This document shows positions 30,604-36,529 of a DNA stretch of 36,529 nucleotides, piece after piece. The stretch is from Yaniella flava (GTDB taxonomy: Bacteria; Actinomycetota; Actinomycetes; Actinomycetales; Micrococcaceae): positions 1 to 36,529 of the forward strand of contig NZ_BAAAMN010000018.1 in the NCBI RefSeq assembly GCF_039529295.1, given 5' to 3'. The position numbers were made by a program, and so were the translations under genes. Every line of letters begins with the position of its first letter. Position 1 is the stretch's first letter. The notes beneath the pieces were generated by a model. That model was not told where the DNA came from, ran no database searches, and saw only the letters and a list, made by a program, of their open reading frames with translations.

Positions 30604-31484
30604 GTAAACAACGGCGCAACCAAAAACAATCGGCACTCAACATCGAGCCGGGCATCTACGAGATCGATTCGGGCACCGCCGAGATCCAACCCGACCCATT
30701 TACACCGGGAGCCTATCTGCTGCTGGTCAACGGGGTGCAGTCCTCGCAACTCATCCCGGATGAACCTCAGCGGCTGGGGTTTGAATACATGCGCTGGATC
30801 GCGATTGCCCTGGGTTTTCGGTACCCGCGTGAGGCCCGATTGCGGTTCATGCACCTGGGCGGTGGGGGAGCGACCCTTGCCCGCTGGGGTGCCGACCGAT
30901 ACCCCAATTCCCGCCACACCACCGTTGAATACGATGCCAAGCTCACCGAACTGGCGCGCGAAAACTTCGGTCTACCTCGGTCGCCAATCGTCAAAATGCG
31001 GGTCGGTGAGGCAGGCCAAGTGCTGTCCGAGACGCGGCCCGACAGCTGGGACGTCATCATTCGTGACGTCTTCGTCAACATTGCACAGGGCAACCACATC
31101 ACGCCCGGGCACTTGACCGGTATCGAAGCCGCCGAAACCGCAGCCCAAGCCGTCGGTCACCACGGCGCCTACGTGATCAACTACGGTGGTCCACCGAATC
31201 TACAACCGGCACGAGCCGAAGCGGCCGCACTGGCCCACGCCTTCGAACACGTCACAGTGATTTCGGATGCGACCATGTTCAAGGGACGACGCCGCGGCAA
31301 CATCGTCATGATCGGCACCCAAACCGAACTGGCCGCAGAACAGCTCGGCGGCATGGGCGGCTTCGAGGCCGCACTGCGTTCGGAACCACTGCCTGTCCAG
31401 GCAAAATACAATGCGGCGACCACAAACTTCATCGCCGGAACCGCTCCATCCACCACGCCATTATTGCTGACCGATCCGGTCTAG
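30600..31484 (+). CDS. Spermidine-synthase-like SAM-binding protein
   Basis: This 294-aa protein has a Rossmann methyltransferase-like fold of the spermidine synthase family: the glycine motif RFMHLGGGGATLARWGADRY, the acidic end of strand two VEYDAKLTELARENFGL, and DVIIRDVFVN, where the polyamine synthases have a D-x-x-x-D motif. Actinobacterial single-domain relatives without polyamine synthesis genes are common, and their substrates are unknown. It overlaps the GNAT gene by 4 nt and ends the three-gene operon. True spermidine synthesis is not claimed. Confidence 0.72.
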   Translation: MSKQRRNQKQSALNIEPGIYEIDSGTAEIQPDPFTPGAYLLLVNGVQSSQLIPDEPQRLGFEYMRWIAIALGFRYPREARLRFMHLGGGGATLARWGADRYPNSRHTTVEYDAKLTELARENFGLPRSPIVKMRVGEAGQVLSETRPDSWDVIIRDVFVNIAQGNHITPGHLTGIEAAETAAQAVGHHGAYVINYGGPPNLQPARAEAAALAHAFEHVTVISDATMFKGRRRGNIVMIGTQTELAAEQLGGMGGFEAALRSEPLPVQAKYNAATTNFIAGTAPSTTPLLLTDPV

Positions 31485-31579
31485 AGACACCGCCACGCAG
31501 CCCACTTGCGCGGTAGACTGGATTCAGGACCTTCGCAACCGATCCACGGATGTGAACCGACCGCCAGGAGGGATCTGCC

Positions 31580-32593
31580 ATGACCGCGCAATTTCACGAC
31601 CCAGTCAATAAGGTGAACGCAGACGAACAGCTGCCAGAAAACACCCCGCACAAAAAACACGGCGTTGTCGTTGGTGTGGACGGTTCGAAACGCTCGCTCG
31701 CCGCAGCCGTCTGGGCGCTTCGAGAAGCGGCACGCATCAACGAGCCGCTGACCCTGGTCTCGGCCTATACGCTGCCGATCTTCCCGTCCGTGGCCGTGGA
31801 TGCCGCAACAGGTGGCCACGAAGACTCCGCGCTGGCACAATCCTGCCGCCAAATTCTAGAAGCAACCACAGCCGAACTCGGCGAAACCGATGTCGAAATT
31901 CGCACCGCGGTGGAAATGGGCGATCCCGCCAGCGTGCTGGTCGACTATTCCTATGACGCCGAACTGCTCGTGGCAGGCCCCCGTGGTCGGGGTGGATTCC
32001 TCGGACTCCTCGTCGGCTCGGTCTCACGCGGCTTACCAGCCCGTGCCCAGTGCCCGGTCGTGCTCGTACCCCGCGGTGCTGAAGCCTCCCGCGCAGGCAC
32101 CAATGCACCGGTCGTGGTCGCCTCGGATGGCTCCGAACAGGGCCGGGTGGCCATGCTGCGTGCCGCTGAAGAAGCCCTACGCCGTGTCCCGACCTGCCGT
32201 CTGCGCGTCATTACCGCCATGGCGCCGGTCTCCTCGGCCGTCGAATGGCTACCGTCGACCGTCGACGAGCGGGCGATGTTTGATGAACTGCGCGACAAGA
32301 TCAACGCTGGTGTTGCATGGCTCCAAGACCACTTCCCGAAATTGGAAATCGAATCCGAGGTCATCGACGGTGTGCCCGTGGACGCGGTGGTCGCCGAATC
32401 CGAATCCGCGCGGCTCACGGTCGTCGGCACACGCGGCCTGGGCGGTTTCACCGGCGCACTGCTTGGTTCAACGTCTCAGGGTATTGCCTCACACGCTCGC
32501 GGCCCCGTGATGATCGTGCCATACGCCGATGATCCACGGCTTGAGGATCGTGCTGAATACGGTCCGATGATCGATCAGGAGCCCACCGAATAA
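31580..32593 (+). CDS. Tandem-domain universal stress protein
   Basis: This 337-aa cytoplasmic protein has two Usp domains. Domain one (about 27-165) begins VVVGVDGSKRSLAAAVWA and contains the ATP-binding motif from G133 to S147 (GPRGRGGFLGLLVGS). Domain two (about 176-315) begins VVVASDGSEQG and has the motif from G283 to S297 (GTRGLGGFTGALLGS). Both fit G-x2-G-x9-G-S/T, so ATP binding is expected in both. Such proteins are often induced in stationary phase or hypoxia. ATG 31580 follows GGAGGG. It is a single gene ended by the strong hairpin at 32632-32673. Confidence 0.92.
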   Translation: MTAQFHDPVNKVNADEQLPENTPHKKHGVVVGVDGSKRSLAAAVWALREAARINEPLTLVSAYTLPIFPSVAVDAATGGHEDSALAQSCRQILEATTAELGETDVEIRTAVEMGDPASVLVDYSYDAELLVAGPRGRGGFLGLLVGSVSRGLPARAQCPVVLVPRGAEASRAGTNAPVVVASDGSEQGRVAMLRAAEEALRRVPTCRLRVITAMAPVSSAVEWLPSTVDERAMFDELRDKINAGVAWLQDHFPKLEIESEVIDGVPVDAVVAESESARLTVVGTRGLGGFTGALLGSTSQGIASHARGPVMIVPYADDPRLEDRAEYGPMIDQEPTE

Positions 32594-32631
32594 CACCACG
32601 GGCGCGTCGCTGCACAGCGTCACCGGACAAA

Positions 32632-32673
32632 AAATTTGGGGTGGAAGACCACTTGGTCTTCCACCCCAAATTT
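32632..32673. terminator. Bidirectional terminator, 19-bp perfect stem
   Basis: The arms 32632-32650 and 32655-32673 are perfectly complementary around a 4-nt loop (ACTT). The stem ends in AAATTT, and the minus-strand side continues into seven U residues. It serves the convergent universal stress and NlpC/P60 genes. Confidence 0.9.
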
Positions 32674-32747
32674 ATGCCGTATTTAGTTTTGGCCTCCAAG
32701 GGTCCGGAGAACTTCCCCGGACTCCGAACCCCCGGAGGAATCTGTGA

Positions 32748-34286
32748 TCAGTACCGGCCGCCAACACTCATCATGTTGTATGGCGAGTAGTGCAAGCTCG
32801 TGATCGAAATACCGGTCGACGGGTTTCGAGCGTGCGCGATCTGGCCGTTCCCAATGTAAATCGCCACGTGATAGACACCCGAACCGGAACCGTTATTCGA
32901 CCAGAACACAAGGTCACCGGCCTGCAGGTTGTCCAGCGACACGTACTGCTTCGCAGCACCGAACTGTGCGCTCGACTGGCGTGGCAAGGACTTGCCGGAC
33001 TGGGCGAATGCTGCCACGGTGAAGCCCGAGCAGTCATAGCCTTTCGGGCCGTTGCCGCCCCATACATAGGAGGTGCCGGCTTCGTTGGTCTTGTTGACCG
33101 CCCAGTTGACCGCAGCAGACATGTTGCCACCCGATGACGGGGGAGGCGTGGTCTGCGTTGGGGTAGGTGTAGGCGTTGGAGTCGGGGTTGCCGTACGAGT
33201 CGGAGTCGGTGTTGGCGTAGCTGTCTGCGTTGGCGTAGCACTCGGTGTCGACGACGGGGTCGAGGACTGCGTTGGCGTCGAGCTAGGGGTTGACGACGGC
33301 GTAGAAGTCGAAGTCTCGGTCGGCGTTGGAGACGGTGTAGCCGTCTCGGATGGCGACGCGGACTCTGTTTCTTCCTCGGTGGCTGTCTCTGACGGTGTTG
33401 GAGTTACCGGAGCTTCAGATACCGATGACGTATCGGTTGGAGATGTTTGATTCGAGGCGGTGGAGACACCGGCGTTCTCTTCGAAGCGCTCGCTACGAAC
33501 CTCATCATCGAGGTCTTCAACAGTTTCTTCGGAGTTGGTCTCTTCGAGTGCTGCGGCGACAGCCATGCGCTGCTGCTGAGCTTCTTGCTCTTCGCGCTCG
33601 CGCTGGGCTTCTTCCTCGACCAGGCGTTGCTGCTCGGCTTCAGCTTCAGCTTCCGCTTGCTCGGCGGCGTCCTTGGCAGCTTGTGCGCGGTCATCTTCGT
33701 TGTCCGCAACAGCGTTCTGCGCATCGTCTTGGTATTGGCTATTGCCTGCTTGACCAGTGAGCCCCTCGGCGACCTGCTGACCATTCTGCTCGGCACGCAG
33801 TGCGTCTTCATCGCCCAACATGAATTCTTCAGTACTCAAGCCACCGTTGCGATACATGTCCGCAGCGGCTTCCCCGGCATTTTCCTGAGCTTCTTCATTA
33901 TCGGCGGAGGCGAGCTCTGCTTGCTGTGAGGCGGTCTCAGCGTCACGACGAGCATCTGCAGCCGCGATGTTGAGCTCACGGGCCTTCTCATTCGTCGAAA
34001 GAGTCTGACCTTCAGCATCGGCTAACCGCTGGTTGCTCTTATCCAAAATCTCTTTGAGATCTTCACGCAACTTTGCTTGGGCATCCGGATTATCTTTGGC
34101 TGCGGCAACAGTCTCTTCGTCTGGAAGATCAGGTACTTCAGTTAACGACGGTGCAGATGCATCGTTGGATCCAGCGAAAAAAGTGTCGGATTCAGAGAAA
34201 ATCTGTGGCATCGCGGTGGCAGACATTGCTGCGACCGTCACGAGGGCGACGCCAGCTGCTGCCCCTTTCACACTTCGTGATTTCAC
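32748..34286 (-). CDS. Secreted NlpC/P60 peptidoglycan hydrolase
   Basis: This 512-aa exported cell-wall peptidase has a signal peptide at residues 1 to about 26 (GAAAGVALVTVAAMSATA). A coiled-coil region rich in Ala/Glu/Gln covers about 55-265 and probably keeps the enzyme inactive or binds FtsX-like partners, as in RipA/RpgI relatives. A Thr/Ser/Pro linker fills 279-386, and the NlpC/P60 domain spans about 388-512 with C419 in GYDCSGF, H473 in VYHVAIY and H485 as the third polar residue. It should cleave stem peptides between D-iGlu and mDAP/Lys. The start is GTG 34286 behind GAGGAAG. The linker DNA (about 33130-33450) is repetitive and prone to length change. Confidence 0.9.
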   Translation of the reverse strand: MKSRSVKGAAAGVALVTVAAMSATAMPQIFSESDTFFAGSNDASAPSLTEVPDLPDEETVAAAKDNPDAQAKLREDLKEILDKSNQRLADAEGQTLSTNEKARELNIAAADARRDAETASQQAELASADNEEAQENAGEAAADMYRNGGLSTEEFMLGDEDALRAEQNGQQVAEGLTGQAGNSQYQDDAQNAVADNEDDRAQAAKDAAEQAEAEAEAEQQRLVEEEAQREREEQEAQQQRMAVAAALEETNSEETVEDLDDEVRSERFEENAGVSTASNQTSPTDTSSVSEAPVTPTPSETATEEETESASPSETATPSPTPTETSTSTPSSTPSSTPTQSSTPSSTPSATPTQTATPTPTPTRTATPTPTPTPTPTQTTPPPSSGGNMSAAVNWAVNKTNEAGTSYVWGGNGPKGYDCSGFTVAAFAQSGKSLPRQSSAQFGAAKQYVSLDNLQAGDLVFWSNNGSGSGVYHVAIYIGNGQIAHARNPSTGISITSLHYSPYNMMSVGGRY

Positions 34287-34520
34287 GATTCTTCCTCATT
34301 CTGTGGCTAGTCCAGTTCTATGGCTCATGGTGAACCATTTCGACCACAAACAGAGACTTTATCTGCACTATTGTCACAACTGCAACACTTGCAACGGGAA
34401 GGCACATAAACCACATGAGTGTAACTATTGCGACACGCCTGCAATCATCACGATCCGCGCAATATTGGGGATTAATAAAATTGTTACACAGACTCGAGGT
34501 TGGTGCTTGACTTAAAGGAA
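34287..34520 (-). promoter_or_regulatory. Upstream region of the NlpC/P60 gene
   Basis: About 235 nt without a gene. It holds inverted GTGTAAC (34419-34425) and GTTACAC (34483-34489) copies. GTAAC cores are the building block of MtrA sites, which often control cell-wall hydrolases in actinobacteria; the spacing does not match the usual direct repeat, so this is only suggestive. No c-di-AMP (ydaO) riboswitch features were found. Confidence 0.25.
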
Positions 34521-34524
34521 ACAA

Positions 34525-34550
34525 CGCCTGAAATCGAGGTGTTTCAGGCG
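34525..34550 (-). terminator. Terminator of the GntR-type gene
   Basis: CGCCTGAAA (34525-34533) and TTTCAGGCG (34542-34550) form a perfect stem with an 8-nt loop. On the minus strand a U-rich TTGTTTCCTTT follows. Confidence 0.75.
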
Positions 34551-34581
34551 CTGGCTGTGACTACTTCGTGATAAAGAAACG

Positions 34582-35343
34582 CTAATGCGGTGTCAGATCG
34601 TGACCGTTCGTGACGACGTCGCGAGTCGGCTGGTGTTTCGTCGTGATCATCTCGCCGTCATGGCTCGCGAGCTCCATGACCATGTTTTCGGCTAGTCCAA
34701 GGTAGCGGTGCAATCCCCTCGAGGCTTCGATGCGCTCTCCCGTTAAAATGCGGTTGATGATGGCCAGGTTCTGCTGGGCAAATGCGTCATGGATAGTCGG
34801 ACGAATTTTGAGGGCATGGAATGCCAAGTGGAGTTGGGTCAGCAGGCGATCAATCGTTTGGGTCATGCTTTCTGAGCCAGCCAGCGCCACCGTCGCCATG
34901 TGGAATCTACGGTCTGCGACTGCGAGTGCCTCAACGTTTTCCTGCGCTGCGCCTCGTCTGGTCTGATCTGCAATGTGCTCGAAAATATCGGTAAGGTCTC
35001 CGGTGAGTTGGCCCCAGAGGATGGCCGAGGGTTCCAGGAAGCGTCGTGTCTGATAGATCTCACGGACATCATGAAGCCCCGGATCGATGACGAATACCCC
35101 GCGATTCGGGACTTTATAGACTAAGTTTTCGCCGGCCAGAACGGTGAAAGCCTCCCGTAGCGTATTTCGCGACACTTCGAACTCTGCTGCGATCGTTTCT
35201 TCTGAAAGTTTTGTGCCAGGCCGGAGGTTTCCTTTGCAGATCAACTCGCGCAAGGAGGACGCAATTCTGGTGGGCGTATGCGCGTGAGCGTGTCCATCAT
35301 CGCTGTCATATGCAGAAAGCTCTGGCATCACAGGCTTATCCAT
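34582..35343 (-). CDS. GntR/FCD-family transcriptional regulator
   Basis: This 253-aa one-component regulator has its N-terminal winged helix-turn-helix at about residues 20-90 (RIASSLRELICKGNLRPGTKLSEETIAAEFEVSRNTLREAF...GVFV). The FCD ligand domain is at about 95-235 (REIYQTRRFLEPSA; ADRRFHMATVALAGS; LHLAFHAL), with polar residues typical of metal/carboxylate binding. ATG 35343 follows GGGAGA; the frame is open 15 codons further but without a site. FCD regulators sense small organic acids. No metabolic genes are adjacent on its strand, so the regulon is unknown. Confidence 0.87.
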   Translation of the reverse strand: MDKPVMPELSAYDSDDGHAHAHTPTRIASSLRELICKGNLRPGTKLSEETIAAEFEVSRNTLREAFTVLAGENLVYKVPNRGVFVIDPGLHDVREIYQTRRFLEPSAILWGQLTGDLTDIFEHIADQTRRGAAQENVEALAVADRRFHMATVALAGSESMTQTIDRLLTQLHLAFHALKIRPTIHDAFAQQNLAIINRILTGERIEASRGLHRYLGLAENMVMELASHDGEMITTKHQPTRDVVTNGHDLTPH

Positions 35344-35582
35344 CTGATCTCCCGGTAAATGTATGGGATTAACAGTGCCAAATCTCACAATATCACTGGA
35401 AAACTGTTTCTGTCTGTATCTGATGTATCGGTCGATATTCCTCGGCTTTCTGTCTACGTCTCGTGGTCTGACTGGTAGATTTGGTGGTTCTCATCCTCTG
35501 CCGGTCCAAGGAAATGACGCCAATGGCGTGCAGTATCTAGAAGTGAGGTGGCGAAATCCGCGGAGAAAGCCAGTGCTGCAAT

Positions 35583-35612
35583 TTGCATTTGATGATGCGA
35601 TAGGTCTATGAT
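35583..35612 (+). promoter_or_regulatory. Promoter of the tRNA cluster
   Basis: TTGCAT (35583-35588), an 18-nt spacer and TATGAT (35607-35612) form a good vegetative promoter about 45 nt before tRNA-Glu. In the remaining spacer 35344-35582 I see no gene. Confidence 0.6.
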
Positions 35613-35660
35613 GATCTAGGTCGATCGCACCGATGAGCTGAAAAGCTTCGCGATAGTCCG

Positions 35661-35733
35661 GCCCCCATCGTCTAGTGGCCTAGGACACCGCCCTTTCACG
35701 GCGGCGGCACGGGTTCGAATCCCGTTGGGGGTA
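35661..35733 (+). tRNA. tRNA-Glu (anticodon TTC)
   Basis: The 73-nt cloverleaf has acceptor GCCCCCA/TGGGGGT, anticodon stem CCGCC/GGCGG around CTTTCAC (anticodon TTC at 35695-35697), T-arm GGGTTCGAATCCC, and discriminator A. CCA is not encoded. Confidence 0.95.
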
Positions 35734-35777
35734 CAAGTCATGTGAATGGCTTTTGGGAGCACTTTGGTGTTTTCATT

Positions 35778-35851
35778 GGCCCTGTAGCGCAGTTGGTTAG
35801 CGCGCCGCCCTGTCACGGCGGAGGTCGCGGGTTCAAGTCCCGTCAGGGTCG
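35778..35851 (+). tRNA. tRNA-Asp (anticodon GTC)
   Basis: The 74-nt cloverleaf has acceptor GGCCCTG/CAGGGTC, anticodon stem CCGCC/GGCGG around CTGTCAC (GTC), T-arm CGGGTTCAAGTCCCG, and discriminator G. CCA is not encoded. It lies 44 nt after tRNA-Glu, probably on the same transcript. Confidence 0.95.
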
Positions 35852-35861
35852 CGGATGTGAG

Positions 35862-35887
35862 AGCCTGTCCATGTGGACGGGCTTTTT
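35862..35887 (+). terminator. Terminator after tRNA-Asp
   Basis: AGCCTGTCC (35862-35870) pairs with GGACGGGCT (35875-35883) through one G-U pair and is followed by TTTT. It would end the Glu-Asp transcript before tRNA-Phe, so tRNA-Phe needs readthrough or its own promoter. Confidence 0.75.
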
Positions 35888-35906
35888 GTCCAGTAACTCA
35901 AGATAT

Positions 35907-35979
35907 GGTCCTGTAGCTCAGTCGGTAGAGCGTTCGACTGAAAATCGAAAGGTCACCGGATCGACGCCGGTCGGGACCA
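35907..35979 (+). tRNA. tRNA-Phe (anticodon GAA)
   Basis: The 73-nt cloverleaf has acceptor GGTCCTG/CGGGACC (one wobble), anticodon stem TTCGA/TCGAA around CTGAAAA (GAA), and T-arm CCGGATCGACGCCGG with GATCGAC in place of the usual TTC loop start. CCA is not encoded. The T-loop variant ATCGA is seen in other actinobacterial tRNA-Phe genes. Confidence 0.93.
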
Positions 35980-35981
35980 CG

Positions 35982-36020
35982 GAACCCTCGCGTAGCTTCT
36001 ACATCGCGGGGGTTCTTCTC
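35982..36020 (+). terminator. Terminator after tRNA-Phe
   Basis: GAACCCTCGCG (35982-35992) pairs with CGCGGGGGTTC (36005-36015) with one wobble and is followed by TTCTCTTT. Confidence 0.75.
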
Positions 36021-36150
36021 TTTAACTCCTCCCTCCGGGGCTGACGGGTTGTCATAGTCGGCATGCAAGGGGTGGGATAGATCGTAGATGTTAGTCCTCA
36101 TATGAAGAAACGAGGGTTAATGGACAAAACGTGTGCTTTTTTACGGCGTG

Positions 36151-36529
36151 TCAGCGTGTTCGTCCGCCCCATCCTTGTTGGATTCCGTTGCCGTCTTGGG
36201 TGCTGAATGCGGTGTCGTAGAGTGCTGGTCCGATGCGTTCGGGTGGCGGCTGTTTGGTCTTAGGTTTTGTGGTGGTGTCCCGGTGCTGGGCAGTCACGAA
36301 ACTCCATGGATCAGCTGGGTTTTCGGTTTTGAAGTACAGCGGCCAGCCCACGGCTTTGATCGCGTGATCGGGACGGAGCCCGCGGTGTTTTCGCAGCAGT
36401 TCTTTGGCGGCGGTGTTGACTCCGCCTTCGAGTGGATTCGTGGTCTTGGGTAGCGTCTCATTGGGTTGGCCGTGGGTCATCCAGGTGAACAGTTTCTGGC
36501 CGGTGATCAGCCCGTTGATCAGTTTGTAG
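36151..36529 (-). CDS. IS256-superfamily (IS1249-like) transposase, C-terminal part
   Basis: The frame is open from the window edge (starting YKLINGLITGQKLFTWM) to TGA at 36151-36153. The block LPKTTNPLEGGVNTAAKELL followed by RKHRGLRPDHAIKAVGW matches the end of the catalytic domain of IS1249-type transposases, including the Glu in T-N-x-x-E-G that completes the DDE triad. A basic, Thr/Lys-rich tail ends the protein. The 5' part lies outside the window, so integrity cannot be judged. ATG 36480 is an internal Met, not the start. The 36021-36150 stretch between the tRNAs and this gene should hold the element's end; I could not assign a terminal repeat. Confidence 0.65.
   Translation of the reverse strand, partial: YKLINGLITGQKLFTWMTHGQPNETLPKTTNPLEGGVNTAAKELLRKHRGLRPDHAIKAVGWPLYFKTENPADPWSFVTAQHRDTTTKPKTKQPPPERIGPALYDTAFSTQDGNGIQQGWGGRTR

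Noticed and set aside
30600..31484. Functional spermidine synthase
   Set aside because: The SAM-binding half is clear, but the polyamine-site motif is not, and no decarboxylase or other polyamine gene is adjacent.
34287..34520. c-di-AMP (ydaO) riboswitch upstream of the NlpC/P60 gene
   Set aside because: Such riboswitches often precede wall hydrolases, but the conserved G-rich and GAAUC-type blocks are not present in this leader.
35898..36101. 67-codon minus-strand frame across tRNA-Phe
   Set aside because: It overlaps the tRNA gene and its terminator; no domain is recognisable.

Overview
The window reads as chromosomal DNA of an actinobacterium, most likely Micrococcales/Micrococcaceae-like. 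The evidence is a mycobacterial-type LigD (polymerase-phosphoesterase-ligase order) beside Ku, a DUF222-HNH protein, an HspR-type MerR regulator next to Hsp20, many GTG and TTG starts, several genes with a -10 hexamer 6-7 nt before the start codon (leaderless pattern), and core genes near 60% GC. This placement is inference from gene content; no rRNA is present.

Layout. 1-0.4 kb: decayed IS982-type transposase. 0.6-1.8 kb: divergent heat-shock locus (HspR-like repressor and an acidic microprotein on one side, Hsp20 and a second acidic microprotein on the other). 2.0-4.4 kb: FUSC-type membrane protein, a 5'-truncated crcB, and a TetR regulator with two operators. 4.4-5.6 kb: a cluster of six copies of a short motif, then a lipoprotein. 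5.7-8.4 kb (minus): SDR remnant, MFS transporter and azlCD. 8.5-12.3 kb (plus): pdxS without an adjacent pdxT, an EamA exporter, a secreted EEP-fold protein that has lost its catalytic residues, and a DUF456 membrane protein. 12.4-18.3 kb: an AT-richer catabolic block with aldehyde dehydrogenase, APC permease and Zn alcohol dehydrogenase (minus), divergent from a PucR regulator. 18.4-23.3 kb: an alpha/beta-hydrolase-like protein without its serine, an EcsC-like protein, and the NHEJ pair ligD/ku. 23.8-28.5 kb: DUF222-HNH protein and the pta-ackA operon. 28.6-29.7 kb: a low-GC Fic toxin-antitoxin islet bracketed by a 17-bp direct repeat. 29.7-31.5 kb: three translationally overlapping genes (thiamine-binding fold, GNAT, spermidine-synthase-like). 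31.6-35.3 kb: UspA, a NlpC/P60 hydrolase, and a GntR/FCD regulator. 35.6-36.0 kb: tRNA-Glu, -Asp, -Phe. 36.15 kb to the end: C-terminal part of an IS256-superfamily transposase that runs off the window.

How genes work together. HspR probably represses its own operon and hsp20 from the shared promoter. pta and ackA form the acetyl-CoA to acetate route. The PucR block looks like uptake and two-step oxidation of an alcohol or amino alcohol via its aldehyde. LigD and Ku are divergent and make a minimal end-joining machine. The Fic toxin is expected to be held by the VbhA-like antitoxin encoded just before it. The observations most worth follow-up are the repeat-bracketed Fic islet, the catalytically dead secreted EEP protein, the paired acidic microproteins at the hsp20 locus, and the TTAATCTGTCAA motif cluster.
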